From Cupriavidus taiwanensis LMG 19424 (GTDB lineage Bacteria; Pseudomonadota; Gammaproteobacteria; Burkholderiales; Burkholderiaceae): a stretch of DNA of 64,000 nt. Positions 26,904 to 36,071 of the stretch are shown piece by piece. The stretch lies in contig NC_010530.1 of the NCBI RefSeq assembly GCF_000069785.1, positions 552,001 through 616,000 on the forward strand. The letters run 5' to 3'. Every line of letters begins with the position of its first letter. The first letter of the stretch is position 1. The notes below the pieces were generated by a model that was not told the origin of the DNA, made no database searches, and saw only the letters and a program-made list of their open reading frames with translations. The position numbers and the translations under genes were made by a program.

Positions 26904-28073
26904 TCAGAACGAACGCGGCAACTCGAGCACATGCTCGGCCACGTAGGACAGGATCAGGTTGGTGGAGATCGGCGCGACCTGGTACAGGCGGGTCTCGCGG
27001 AACTTGCGCTCGATGTCGTATTCGGCGGCAAAGCCGAAGCCGCCATGCGTCTGCAGGCAGACGTTGGCGGCTTCCCATGACGCATCGGCGGCCAGCAGCT
27101 TGGCGATATTGGCTTCCTTGCCGCACGGCCTGCCGGCGTCGAACAACCGCGCCGCCTTGTAGCGCATCAGGCTGGCGGCCTCGACATTGACGTACGCGCG
27201 CGCGATCGGAAACTGCACGGCCTGGTTCTGGCCGATCGGGCGGTCGAACACGATGCGGTCGCGCGCGTAGTTGCTGGCGCGCTCGACGAACCAGTAGCCG
27301 TCGCCGATGCACTCGGCGGCGATCAGGATGCGCTCGGCGTTGAGGCCGTCGAGGATGTACTTCAGCCCCTTGCCTTCCTCGCCGATCAGGTTGTCGGCGG
27401 GGACTTCCAGGTTGTCGAAGAACAGCTCGTTGGTCTCGTGGTTGACCATGTTGCGGATCGGCTTGACTGTCAGGCCCTTGCCGATGGCATCGCGCAGGTC
27501 GACCACGAATACCGACAGGCCGTCCGACTTGCGTTTGACCTGGTCCAGCGGCGTGGTGCGCGCCAGCAGCAGCATCAGGTCCGAATGCTGCACGCGCGAA
27601 ATCCATACCTTCTGGCCGTTGACGAGGTATTTGTCGCCCTGGCGCACCGCGGTGGTCTTCAGCTTGGTGGTGTCGGTGCCGGTGGTGGGCTCGGTCACGG
27701 CCATCGACTGCATGCGCAGCTCGCCCGAGGCGATGGACGGCAGCCATCGCAGCTTCTGCGCGTCGGAGCCATGGCGCAGCAGGCAGCCCATCACGTACAT
27801 CTGGCCGTGGCAGGCGCCGGAATTGCCGCCGCTGCGGTTGATTTCCTCCATGATGACCGAGGCTGCCGTCAGCGACTGGCCTGAGCCGCCGTAGGCTTCC
27901 GGGATCAGCGCCGACAGCCAGCCGGCCTGTGTCAGCGCCTGCACAAAGCTCTCGGGAAAGGCTTCCTGCTCCTCCACCCGCTGCCAGTACGCCGAATCGA
28001 AGCCCGCGCACAGGTCACGCACCGCCTCGCGGATTTCGGGGTAGAGCTGGTCGGGGTCCTGGTCTGCGTGCAT
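26904..28073 (-). CDS. Acyl-CoA dehydrogenase of the itaconate-type cluster
   Basis: 389 residues. Motifs: LIPEAYGGSGQSLTAASVIM, AVTEPTTGTDTTKLKTTAV and NGQKVWISRVQHSDLMLL. The helix-G stretch NAERILIAAE carries the probable catalytic Glu (isovaleryl-CoA dehydrogenase position). The C-terminus reads YQVAPISTNLILSYVAEHVL instead of the usual EGT segment. It is the first gene of the cluster with the CoA-transferase. An acyl-CoA dehydrogenase also accompanies the Pseudomonas itaconate genes, although none of the three known steps needs one. It may handle methylsuccinyl-CoA or a related branched C5 CoA ester; this is inference. Confidence 0.85.
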   Translation of the reverse strand: MHADQDPDQLYPEIREAVRDLCAGFDSAYWQRVEEQEAFPESFVQALTQAGWLSALIPEAYGGSGQSLTAASVIMEEINRSGGNSGACHGQMYVMGCLLRHGSDAQKLRWLPSIASGELRMQSMAVTEPTTGTDTTKLKTTAVRQGDKYLVNGQKVWISRVQHSDLMLLLARTTPLDQVKRKSDGLSVFVVDLRDAIGKGLTVKPIRNMVNHETNELFFDNLEVPADNLIGEEGKGLKYILDGLNAERILIAAECIGDGYWFVERASNYARDRIVFDRPIGQNQAVQFPIARAYVNVEAASLMRYKAARLFDAGRPCGKEANIAKLLAADASWEAANVCLQTHGGFGFAAEYDIERKFRETRLYQVAPISTNLILSYVAEHVLELPRSF

Positions 28074-28210
28074 GGTCGCCGGGTCGATTGGAACTGGAGG
28101 CCATTATTCCCGAGCCCCCTGCACGCTGAAATTCGGATTTGCGAAAGAGCGGCTTAGGGGCGGCTTAGGTGGGCAGCAAGCGTCGCAGCGGGGCGGCGCC
28201 GCCATGCAAG

Positions 28211-28230
28211 ACGCCCGGCGAACCGGGCGT
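28211..28230 (-). terminator. Short hairpin after the small membrane ORF
   Basis: ACGCCCGG-CGAA-CCGGGCGT, an 8-bp stem with a stable GNRA-like loop, about 60 bases downstream of the small-ORF stop. No T-run follows, so terminator function is uncertain. Confidence 0.35.
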
Positions 28231-28291
28231 GCAGGTGTGGCGCGCGGGGCGCCGATAGAGGGTGGGGCGGTGACGCGGCACCGCCTGCAGG

Positions 28292-28366
28292 TCAGTGGAC
28301 GAAGAGCCAGATCAGGATCAGGACAAAGGCCGGAACACCAAGTAGCCAGGCGAGGATATAGGGCAT
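28292..28366 (-). CDS. 24-residue hydrophobic small protein
   Basis: The ATG at 28366 opens a frame of 24 residues, MPYILAWLLGVPAFVLILIW followed by LFVH, almost all hydrophobic, enough for one membrane span. GGAG lies 8 bases before the ATG, giving a proper ribosome site. The longer frame starting at 28501 has no such site and a basic, non-coding-like N-terminus. It stands alone between the itaconate-type cluster and the MgtC-family gene. Proteins this short are usually missed by gene callers; whether it is conserved cannot be judged here. Confidence 0.5.
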   Translation of the reverse strand: MPYILAWLLGVPAFVLILIWLFVH

Positions 28367-28567
28367 GGTGCAACTCCATGGGAGGACTGTGGTTGGTGAT
28401 TCCAATATAGGAATGCCGCGCCGGCGGGACTGTCGGGAACCTTCCGCTTGCCGTGTAGGACGCCGCCGCACAAGCCGCGGGCGCGCCGATGTGGCGCACA
28501 AGTCTTGCCGCGCGCCAGGTGTGCCGTGCTACGCTCAGGCCTGCACCGTTAGTCTCCGGAGTTGGCG

Positions 28568-29035
28568 ATGGAGTCTGTCTGGATCGATATCTTCCGTACC
28601 TTTCGCGCGGAATTTGCCGATGTGCCGGACGCGGCCGAGGCAACCCGCATCCTGGTGCGGCTGACCATGGCGGTGCTGCTCGGCGGCGTGATCGGCTACG
28701 AGCGCGAGTCTTCCGGCAAGGCGGCGGGGCTGCGCACCCATATGCTGGTGGCGCTGGGCTCGGCGCTGTTCGTGCTGGTGCCGCTGCAGGCGGGCGTGCC
28801 GCTGGCCGACATGAGCCGGGTGCTGCAGGGGCTGATCGCCGGCATCGGCTTCCTTGGCGCCGGGGCCATCCTCAAGCAGAACGACGAGGCCCATATCAAG
28901 GGCCTGACCACCGCGGCCAGCATCTGGATGGTGGCGGCCATCGGCGTGGCGGCCGGGCTGGGGCGCGATACCACCGCGGTGATCGCCACGGTGTTCACCC
29001 TGGTCATCCTGCAGATCCTGCAGCGCTGGAAGTAG
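28568..29035 (+). CDS. MgtC/SapB family membrane protein
   Basis: 155 residues from the ATG at 28568 (a TTG lies two codons upstream). The family signature GGVIGYERESSGKAAGLRTH is present, followed by hydrophobic helices (LVALGSALFVLVPLQAG, GLIAGIGFLGAGAIL). It lacks the long C-terminal ACT-like domain of Salmonella MgtC. Members act in the inner membrane in Mg-limited growth and, in pathogens, survival in macrophages. It stands as a single gene here and is not obviously linked to the catabolic clusters. Confidence 0.88.
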   Translation: MESVWIDIFRTFRAEFADVPDAAEATRILVRLTMAVLLGGVIGYERESSGKAAGLRTHMLVALGSALFVLVPLQAGVPLADMSRVLQGLIAGIGFLGAGAILKQNDEAHIKGLTTAASIWMVAAIGVAAGLGRDTTAVIATVFTLVILQILQRWK

Positions 29036-29229
29036 CGACGACGCACCATGGAGCGGTGCGCCGGTCTGTGCCCTTGCGCGCCGAGCTGGCGCTTTTCACC
29101 GCTTTCCCGCGACCAATGCGCGCGGAATGCGCGCCGGCGCACACAGCCGGGGCCTCGCCCGCCCTATGCTGTCGCACAGGCTGTGCCAGCAAGTCGGGGC
29201 ACCGCCGACGCAGCAGAGGGGAGGTTGGC

Positions 29230-29733
29230 ATGCAAGCATCGATCCGTGACGACGCGGCGCTGGCCGCATTCGTGGGGCCGCGATTTCCGTACTACGGCGA
29301 GCGCTGGTCGGTGGCCGAGACCCACGGCGGCATCTCGTGGAACTGGGCGGCCTGCCTGCTGGGCCCGTTCTGGATGGCTTACCGGCGCATGTACTGGCAG
29401 GTGGGGGTCTATGCCCTGATCGTCGGCGCCGAGCCGCTGCTGCACGCATGGTTCGGCCTGCAGCTCCCGATGGCGGGCCGGCCGCTGATGTACGCCATGG
29501 CGCTGCTGCTGGGCCTGTATGGCAACGAACTCTACCGCTGGCATGCCGAGGCGACCATCCGGCATCTGCGCCAGTACCACTACTCGCCCGAGCTGGTCAA
29601 CGACTCGCTGGAGCGCCGTGGCCGCACCAGCTGGCCGGGCGTCGTTGCCATGGGCGTGCTGCTGGTGCTGATGGTGGTATCGCTGCGCCCGCTCGCGGCG
29701 CTGATGGTCCAGGGCGCGCCGGGCGCCGGCTGA
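29230..29733 (+). CDS. DUF2628 membrane protein
   Basis: 167 residues from the ATG at 29230, preceded by a strong GAGGGGAGG. Recognisable features are FPYYGERWSVAETHGGISWN, WAACLLGPFWMAYRRMYW and the Tyr/Arg-rich block ELYRWHAEATIRHLRQ, typical of DUF2628, with three or four membrane segments. Function unknown. It converges with the LysR gene at 29749, leaving 15 bases between the stops. Confidence 0.8.
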   Translation: MQASIRDDAALAAFVGPRFPYYGERWSVAETHGGISWNWAACLLGPFWMAYRRMYWQVGVYALIVGAEPLLHAWFGLQLPMAGRPLMYAMALLLGLYGNELYRWHAEATIRHLRQYHYSPELVNDSLERRGRTSWPGVVAMGVLLVLMVVSLRPLAALMVQGAPGAG

Positions 29734-29748
29734 ACCGGCCACGGCGCG

Positions 29749-30651
29749 CTACACGGGCTCGCGCGCGGCGTCGACCAGGTACTGGATCAGGGTTTCGGCG
29801 AACTGGGGCAGCTCGCGCCCCGGCCGGCGCACCAGGCGCAGCTCGCGCCGCGCCCATTCGTCTTCCAGCGGGATAAAGCGCAGCACCTTGCGGCTGGCGT
29901 AGCGGCGCGCGCAGCTGTTCGGCACGATGGCGATGCCCGCGCCGGCCTCGACCATGCGGCATACCGCATCGAAGCTGCCCACCTGGATCCGCAGGCTGAT
30001 GCGCTTGCCCATGCCGGCGGCAATGCGGTCGAGGAACGACTGGATCGCGCTGAACTGGTTCAGCCCGACGAAGCGGCAGGTATCGAGCAGGTCGGCGAAA
30101 TGCAGCCGCTTGAAGGTCGGCAGCGGATGGTTGACCGGCGCGATCACGATCAGCGCGTCGCTGCACAGGTGCATCGCATCCAGGTCCTGCGTGGCGACCT
30201 CGCCGGCGACGATGCCAAGGTCCGCCGCGCCGGCGCTGATCGCCGACACGATCTCCTGCGACAGGTGCTCTTCCAGCTCGATGTCCACGTCCGGGTTCTC
30301 GCTGAGGAAGCGCGACACCCCGGTGGCGAGGAACGAGTTGGTGGCGGTGGTGTTGGCCAGCAGCCGCACGCGCCCCTTCACGCCCTTGGCATACGGCCGC
30401 AGGTCGGCGTGCAGGCATTCGAGTTCGCGGAAGACTTCGCGCGCGTGCCGCAGCAGTGCATCGCCCGCCGGCGTAAGCCGCACGCCCTTGACCTGGCGGA
30501 TCAGCAATTGTGTCTGGAACGCCTCTTCCAGCTGCTTGATCCGCGTGCTGGCCGCGGGCAGCGACAGAAAGCTGCGCTCGGCGGCACGGGTCAGGTTCTC
30601 CGTCTCGCCGACATTCAGGAAGAGGCGGAGGTCGGTCAGGTCGTAATGCAT
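29749..30651 (-). CDS. LysR-family transcriptional regulator
   Basis: 300 residues with an N-terminal winged HTH (LRLFLNVGETENLTRAAERS, then LPAASTRIKQLEEAFQTQLL) and a C-terminal periplasmic-binding-like effector domain. It is divergent from the SDR-CaiB pair at 30843-33001, the usual arrangement for a LysR activator and its target. The intergenic region (30652-30842) holds a short dyad ATTC-GT-GAAT near 30685, a weak candidate site. The effector is unknown but may be the CoA-pathway substrate of the divergent genes. Confidence 0.9.
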   Translation of the reverse strand: MHYDLTDLRLFLNVGETENLTRAAERSFLSLPAASTRIKQLEEAFQTQLLIRQVKGVRLTPAGDALLRHAREVFRELECLHADLRPYAKGVKGRVRLLANTTATNSFLATGVSRFLSENPDVDIELEEHLSQEIVSAISAGAADLGIVAGEVATQDLDAMHLCSDALIVIAPVNHPLPTFKRLHFADLLDTCRFVGLNQFSAIQSFLDRIAAGMGKRISLRIQVGSFDAVCRMVEAGAGIAIVPNSCARRYASRKVLRFIPLEDEWARRELRLVRRPGRELPQFAETLIQYLVDAAREPV

Positions 30652-30842
30652 GGGCTTCTGTCAGGCCAAAGGCCAGTTTTGTGATTCGTGAATTCCAATG
30701 GGTCGGGCGTCAATTTATCGTATCCGCTGCGGCGTGGACATCCGGATTGACCGCACAGGGCAGGCGCTGCGCGCGGCGCGGGGCTGTTTCGCCGGGTTTG
30801 CGGTCGGTGACCGCACAAAAAAGCATTCAGAGGAGCAACACA

Positions 30843-31757
30843 ATGAGCGGTTTGATGGCAGGCAAGGTCGCGCTGGTGACGGGCGCTGGGGGTGGGATCG
30901 GACGCGGCATCGCGCTCGCCATGGCGGCCGCGGGCGCCAGGGTGGTGGTCAATGACCTGGGCGTGTCGATGTCTGGCGAAGGCGGCGACTCCGGCCCCGC
31001 GCAGCGCGTGGTCGAGGAAATCCGCGCCGCCGGCGGCGAAGCCGTGGCGAACACCGACAGCGTGTCGACCTGGGCCGGCGCCAACGCCATCGTGCAATGC
31101 GCGCTCGACAACTTCGGCCGCATCGACGCCGTGGTCAACAACGCCGGCAACCTGCGCGACCGCATGTTCTTCAAGATGAACGAAGAAGAATGGCGCTCGG
31201 TGATCGACGTGCACCTGAACGGCACCTTCTTCGTCAGCCGCGCCGCGGCCAACTACTTCAAGGACCAGGAGAGCGGCGCCTACGTGCACATGACCTCCAC
31301 CTCGGGCCTGATCGGCAACCTGGGCCAGGCCAACTACTCGGCGGCCAAGCTGGGCATCGCCGCGCTGTCGAAGTCGATCGCGCTGGACATGCAGCGCTTC
31401 AACGTGCGCTCGAACTGCATCGCGCCGTTCGCGTGGAGCCGCATGACCAGCTCGATCCCCGCGGAAACGCCGGAAGAAAAGGCGCGCGTGGCCAAGCTGC
31501 AGAAGATGGAAGCGGGCAAGATCGGCCCGGTCGCGGTCTACCTGGCCAGCCCGGCGGCGAGCGAGGTCAACGGCCAGATCTTCGCGGTGCGCGCCAACGA
31601 GATCATCCTGATGAGCCAGCCGCGTCCGGTGCGCTCGGTCCATATGAGCGAAGGCTGGACGCCGGAGTCGGTGGGCGAGGTCGCCATGCCGGCGATGCGC
31701 AGCAGCTTCTTCAAGCTGGAGCGCTCGCCCGACGTGATCAGCTGGGACCCGATCTGA
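30843..31757 (+). CDS. SDR dehydrogenase, (3R)-hydroxyacyl-CoA type
   Basis: 304 residues from the ATG at 30843 (the upstream open frame is not coding-like). Cofactor site TGAGGGIGRG, structural NNAG (VVNNAGNLRDRMFFKM), catalytic Ser in MTSTSG and Y-x3-K in YSAAKLG. The sequence and length resemble the dehydrogenase domain of peroxisomal multifunctional enzyme 2 and bacterial homologues that oxidise 3-hydroxyacyl-CoA esters. Its stop overlaps the start of the CaiB gene (TGATG), so the two are translationally coupled. Confidence 0.85.
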   Translation: MSGLMAGKVALVTGAGGGIGRGIALAMAAAGARVVVNDLGVSMSGEGGDSGPAQRVVEEIRAAGGEAVANTDSVSTWAGANAIVQCALDNFGRIDAVVNNAGNLRDRMFFKMNEEEWRSVIDVHLNGTFFVSRAAANYFKDQESGAYVHMTSTSGLIGNLGQANYSAAKLGIAALSKSIALDMQRFNVRSNCIAPFAWSRMTSSIPAETPEEKARVAKLQKMEAGKIGPVAVYLASPAASEVNGQIFAVRANEIILMSQPRPVRSVHMSEGWTPESVGEVAMPAMRSSFFKLERSPDVISWDPI

Positions 31758-33001
31758 TGGCGGGCGCTCAAGCCCCGGCGCGCGGCGCGCTGGCCGGCGT
31801 GCGCGTGCTGGACCTGTCGCGCATCCTGGCCGGCCCGTGGTGCGCGCAGAACCTGGCGGACCTGGGCGCCGAGGTGATCAAGGTAGAGCGCCCCGGCGCC
31901 GGCGACGATACCCGTTCGTGGGGGCCGCCGTGGCTGCCCGGCGCGGACGGGCAGCCGTCGCGCGACGCCACCTACTTTGCCGGGGCCAACCGCGGCAAGC
32001 AGTCGGTCACGCTGGATATCGCCAGCCCGCAGGGGCAGGAGATCGTGCGCGAGCTGGCCGCGAAGTCGCAGATCGTGCTCGAGAACTACAAGGTCGGCGA
32101 CCTGAAGCGCTACGGGCTGGACTATGACAGCCTGAAGGCCGTCAACCCGGCGCTGGTCTACTGTTCGATCACAGGCTATGGCCAGACCGGGCCGAGCGCG
32201 CACAAGCCCGGCTACGACTTTATCTTTCAGGGCCTGGGCGGCCTGATGAGCGTCACCGGCGAGCGCGACGACCTGCCCGGCGGCGGGCCGCAGAAGGTTG
32301 GCGTGGCAGTGGTCGACATGCTGACCGGCATGTATGCCACCGTGGCGGTGCTGGCCGCGCTGCGCCATGCCGAACGCACCGGCGAGGGCCAGCATATCGA
32401 CATGGCGCTGCTCGACGCGGTGGTCGCGGTCGGCGCCACCCCCATCATCGCGCAGCGCGTCACCGGCCAGGCCATGCCGCGCTACGGCAACGCGCACGCC
32501 AACATGGTGCCCTACCATGTGTTCGCCACCGCCGACGGCTACATGATCGTCGCGGCCGGCAACGACGGGCAGTGGCAGGCCTATTGCCGCGGCGTCGAGC
32601 GTCCCGATCTGGCCGCCGACGCGCGCTTTGCCACCGGTCCCGGCCGCATCATCCACCGCGACACGCTGGTGCCGCTGCTCGAAGCGCATATGCGCACGCG
32701 GCCGACGGCGCACTGGGTGCAGGCGCTGGAAGCGCAGGGCATTCCGTGCGGGCCGATCAACGACTACGGCCAGGTGCTGGAAGATCCGCAGGTGAGGCAT
32801 CGCGAACTGCAGGTCGACCTGGTGCGCGACGACGGGAGCTTGTGTCCGACTGTCAAGAGCCCGCTGCGGCTGTCGGCCACCCCGGTGCAATACGATGCGC
32901 CGCCGCCGCGGCTGGGGCAGCATACGGAGCAGGTGCTGGAGACGGTGCTGGGGCTGTCGGCAGAACGTATTGCGCAGTTGCGCGAGCAGGGCGTGGTCTA
33001 A
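31757..33001 (+). CDS. CaiB/BaiF CoA-transferase
   Basis: 414 residues from the ATG at 31757. Class III motifs are VRVLDLSRILAGPWCAQNLA, GAEVIKVERPGAGDDTRSWG and the catalytic Asp in PGYDFIFQGLGGLMSVTG. This 'ILAGPWC' type resembles transferases for crotonobetaine/succinyl-CoA-like and other carboxylates. Paired with the SDR it should load CoA on the acid before, or recycle it after, 3-hydroxy oxidation. The actual acid is unknown. The 3' end is followed at 33025 by a copy of the dispersed repeat. Confidence 0.87.
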   Translation: MAGAQAPARGALAGVRVLDLSRILAGPWCAQNLADLGAEVIKVERPGAGDDTRSWGPPWLPGADGQPSRDATYFAGANRGKQSVTLDIASPQGQEIVRELAAKSQIVLENYKVGDLKRYGLDYDSLKAVNPALVYCSITGYGQTGPSAHKPGYDFIFQGLGGLMSVTGERDDLPGGGPQKVGVAVVDMLTGMYATVAVLAALRHAERTGEGQHIDMALLDAVVAVGATPIIAQRVTGQAMPRYGNAHANMVPYHVFATADGYMIVAAGNDGQWQAYCRGVERPDLAADARFATGPGRIIHRDTLVPLLEAHMRTRPTAHWVQALEAQGIPCGPINDYGQVLEDPQVRHRELQVDLVRDDGSLCPTVKSPLRLSATPVQYDAPPPRLGQHTEQVLETVLGLSAERIAQLREQGVV

Positions 33002-33024
33002 GGGCGATTGGGTGGTTTGGCTTG

Positions 33025-33080
33025 CTTGGCGGGCGTGGCTGTTTCGCCGGCGTAGCCGGCGACCTCCTTTCTGTCCGAGC
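33025..33080. repeat. Dispersed repeat copy B (truncated)
   Basis: Matches 15139-15194 at 54 of 56 positions and contains the CGCCGGC-GTA-GCCGGCG hairpin. It ends before the right arm of the 13-bp hairpin, so only the left arm (CCTCCTTTCTGTC) is retained. It lies 24 bases after the CaiB stop. Confidence 0.7.
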
Positions 33081-33242
33081 CCTCCATGTCAGGATAGATG
33101 TCGCCCCCGTCCCCGGACTTCCGCTATGAACCTGATTCCATTCTGGATTACGTGGCGGCCACGGGCATCGCTGCACATACGTCGCCATTGGCGTAGGCTG
33201 TCCGGATAGCGGCGTCATGCCGCTTCCTTCCCGGAGACAGCC

Positions 33243-33449
33243 ATGGACGAAGAAACCTTCAACCTCAGCATCCGCAAGTTCCTGAAGGTGGTCGGCGTGA
33301 ATTCCCAGCGCGAGATCGAGCAGGCTGTCGCCCGCGCCCTGGCCGACGGCACGCTGGCCGGCAACGAGCACCTGCCGGTGTCGGTGACGCTGGAGCTGGC
33401 GGCGGTGAAGCTGCAGGCGCGCTTCGACGGCGAGATCCGGCTCGGGTAG
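33243..33449 (+). CDS. Small DUF6494-type protein
   Basis: 68 residues, beginning DEETFNLSIRKFLKVVGVNS and continuing with EIEQAVARALADGTLAGNE, a short acidic protein conserved in proteobacteria and labelled DUF6494 as I recall. GGAGA precedes the ATG. Function unknown. It converges with the AraC gene, stops 18 bases apart. Confidence 0.7.
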   Translation: MDEETFNLSIRKFLKVVGVNSQREIEQAVARALADGTLAGNEHLPVSVTLELAAVKLQARFDGEIRLG

Positions 33450-33467
33450 GCCGGCAGCCCGCGCCGG

Positions 33468-34664
33468 CTACGCCGCCGGCACGTTCTCCGCACGCATTCC
33501 CCGCATCCGGTATTCCCCCGGCGCCACGCCAGTCCATTTCTTGAAGGCGCGGTGGAAGGTGCTGGGCTCGGAAAAGCCGAGCCGCAGTGCCACGTCCTGC
33601 AGCGTCATGCCCGGGCGCTCCATCATGCCGATGGCGACGTCGCGTCGCAGGTTGTCCTTGATGCTCTGGTAGCCGCGGCCTTCGTCGCGCAGGCGCCGGC
33701 GCAGCGTTTGCGGCGTGAGCCGCAGCCGCTGCGCCATCTGCTCCAGCGACGGCAGTTCGCCGTCCAGGTGCGAGCGCAGGTGCTGCCGGATGCGTTCCGC
33801 CAGGCAGCTGTTGTCGCGGTAGCGGATCAGCAGGTTGCGCGGGGTCTCGCGCAGGAACTCACGCAGGCTGGCGGCGTCCTGCATCACCGGCAGGCGCAGC
33901 GAGGCCGCGTCGAAGTGCAGCGCGGTGACGGGCTGGCCATAGCTGACCGCGGTCTTGAACACGCGCTCGGTATCGGTGCGGCCCGGCGAGGCGGCGGCGC
34001 TCAGCTCGACGCGCGTCAGCGGAATCTGCCCCGCCACCAGCCAGCTGACCACCGCGTAGGCATGGAACACGAAAGTCGATTCGGCGAAGCTGCGGCAGGC
34101 CGACGCGGGCGCGCGCGGATGCAGCACCACCGCGGCGGTCTTGCCGTCGGCGGCCACATGCAGGCGCGGCGCGAAGGCGTCGATATGCTGCCGGTACAGG
34201 CGCAGCCCGGTGCGGATGGCGTCTTCGAGCGTGGCGCAATCGACCAGGCTGCGGCACACCTGCGCAAACACGCCGGGCGTCACGGGCCGGTCCAGCAGTC
34301 CCCACAGTTCATCGCGCATGACCCGGCGCAGCGTGCGGATCAGCGCCGCATACTGGCCCTGCGTCACGCGCGCGCTGGGCGAGGCCAGTAGCGCCGGCGA
34401 GATGTCCGCGCGCCGCAGCAGGGCTTCGATGTCGTAGCCCAGCCGGCGCCCGCCCTGCAGGATGTGCGTCACATGCTGGATGGCGATGGTGTGGCGTGCC
34501 GGCGCGGGCGTGCCGGCTTCCACCGTCGCGCCCGACGCGCGCACCGGCCCCAATGCGGGGCCGCCGCCGTCGCCACGCAGGCCGGCAGGCGGCAGGGCGT
34601 GGCCGGACATGTGCGGCTTGCCCGGCATCGGCGGGCGCGGCGATGGCATAACGGCTGTTTGCAT
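33468..34664 (-). CDS. AraC-family regulator with OruR-type N-terminal domain
   Basis: 398 residues from the ATG at 34664, chosen because GAGGAG sits 5 bases upstream; the frame is open to 34883 but without ribosome site or similarity. The middle (QGQYAALIRTLRRVMRDELW and following) matches the 'arabinose-binding-like' domain of OruR/ArgR-type AraC proteins. The last 100 residues hold the double HTH (SLEQMAQRLRLTPQTLRRRL; ALRLGFSEPSTFHRAFKKW). It is divergent from the Bug-ligase-Bug-crotonase operon at 34979-40971 and probably regulates it. Confidence 0.87.
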   Translation of the reverse strand: MQTAVMPSPRPPMPGKPHMSGHALPPAGLRGDGGGPALGPVRASGATVEAGTPAPARHTIAIQHVTHILQGGRRLGYDIEALLRRADISPALLASPSARVTQGQYAALIRTLRRVMRDELWGLLDRPVTPGVFAQVCRSLVDCATLEDAIRTGLRLYRQHIDAFAPRLHVAADGKTAAVVLHPRAPASACRSFAESTFVFHAYAVVSWLVAGQIPLTRVELSAAASPGRTDTERVFKTAVSYGQPVTALHFDAASLRLPVMQDAASLREFLRETPRNLLIRYRDNSCLAERIRQHLRSHLDGELPSLEQMAQRLRLTPQTLRRRLRDEGRGYQSIKDNLRRDVAIGMMERPGMTLQDVALRLGFSEPSTFHRAFKKWTGVAPGEYRMRGMRAENVPAA

Positions 34665-34978
34665 GGGTCTCCTCGTCACGGCGACGCGCCGGTGCCCGCC
34701 CGTGCGGGCGCTTCCCGGCTGTCCTGGGCCTCTGGCCACATCCTGGCGCCACCTTAGCAAGCCCGCGCGGCGCCGCACAATCGGGATTTGCCAAAGCCTG
34801 CCTTTCGCCTGAGCGATTCGGCCAATCATTTTGGCGCGTCTGGTCATTGTCCACGCACCGCAGCATCGCGCACTCTCCGGCAAGTACCTCTACAAGGCCG
34901 GTCCACCGGCCCGGGCGGATCATGCAACGCGGCAAAAAATGCCCGTGCCCGTCCACGGAAAACCAAAGGAGACAGCAC
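34665..34978. promoter_or_regulatory. Divergent intergenic region, AraC / Bug operon
   Basis: 314 bases that must carry the AraC promoter and the promoter of the 34979 operon. The only clear signal is the ribosome site AAAGGAGA before 34979. No convincing operator repeat was found. Confidence 0.4.
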
Positions 34979-36007
34979 ATGCAGGCAGATCGTCGTAGTG
35001 GGGAGCGTAGTCCGCGTCGCCGTACCCTCGGCCGCCTCGGCGCCGGTTTGCTGGCGTGGAGCGGGTTGGCCTCCGGCTTGTTCGGCGCAGGCATGGCGCA
35101 GGCGCAGGAATTCCCGGCACGCACCGTGCGCATGGTGGTGCCGTTCCCGGCGGGCGGCGCCACCGACGTGCTGGCGCGCGCGCTGGCCGAGGGCCTAGGC
35201 AAGCAGTGGAAGCGGCCGGTGGTGGTGGAGAACCGTCCGGGCGCCAGCGGCATGCTCGGCGCCGAAGTGGTGGCCCGTGCGGAGGCCGATGGCCATACCG
35301 CGCTGCTGACGATCACGCCGCTGGTGCAGGCGCCAAGCCTGTATGCGCGCGCGCCGTACGACCCGGTGAAGGACTTCGCCGCCGTGTCCGAACTCGGCAC
35401 CACCAACCTGGTGTTCGCCGTCAACAGCAACGCCGTGCCGGCCACCAACCTGAAGGACTTCATCGCGCTGGTGCGCACCAAGCCCAGGCAGTTCTCCTAT
35501 GGCTCGTTCGGCGCGGGCTCCAGCGGCCACCTGTATGGGGAGGTCTTCAACGACGCCGCCAAGATCGACATGCTCCATGTCTCGTACAAGGGCGAGGCGC
35601 CGGAACTGAACGACCTGCTCGGCGGCCAGGTGCCGGCCGCGGTGATCTCGGTGATGGGGGCCAAGCCCCACGTCGCCACCGGCCGCCTGCGCGCGCTGGC
35701 GGTGACCGGACCGGCGCGCGCGCCGCAACTGCCGGACGTCCCCACCTTCCGCGAGGCCGGCATCGAGGGCATGGACGCCATGGGCTGGTTCGGCCTGCTG
35801 CTGCCGGCCGCCACGCCGCGGCCGATCGTCGAGAAGTTCTCCGCCGACGTCAACCGCGTGCTGGCCCAGCCCGACGTGCGCAAGCGCATGAACGAGCTCG
35901 GCGTAATCCTGACCGGCAGCACGCCGGACGCGTTCGCCCAGACCATCCAGGCCGACTACGTGCGCTGGGGCAAGGTGATCCGCACGCGCAATATCCGCCT
36001 GGACTGA
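34979..36007 (+). CDS. Bug/TctC-family receptor, first gene of the operon
   Basis: 342 residues from the ATG at 34979 (AAAGGAGA upstream). The N-terminus is long and basic with SPRRRTLGRLGAGLLAWSG, which could be a Tat or a Sec signal, cut near MAQAQ. The mature part has the Bug motifs FPARTVRMVVPFPAGGATD, VVVENRPGASGMLG and VSYKGEAPELNDLLGGQVP. It should bind the acid activated by the ligase 64 bases downstream. No transporter membrane subunits are present. A second Bug gene lies in the same operon at 37853. Confidence 0.88.
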   Translation: MQADRRSGERSPRRRTLGRLGAGLLAWSGLASGLFGAGMAQAQEFPARTVRMVVPFPAGGATDVLARALAEGLGKQWKRPVVVENRPGASGMLGAEVVARAEADGHTALLTITPLVQAPSLYARAPYDPVKDFAAVSELGTTNLVFAVNSNAVPATNLKDFIALVRTKPRQFSYGSFGAGSSGHLYGEVFNDAAKIDMLHVSYKGEAPELNDLLGGQVPAAVISVMGAKPHVATGRLRALAVTGPARAPQLPDVPTFREAGIEGMDAMGWFGLLLPAATPRPIVEKFSADVNRVLAQPDVRKRMNELGVILTGSTPDAFAQTIQADYVRWGKVIRTRNIRLD

Positions 36008-36071
36008 GTCGTCTCCGTTTGAGCCTTGTTTGAGCCGCATCTGACCTGCATCTGACCTACCCATTGCTGCA

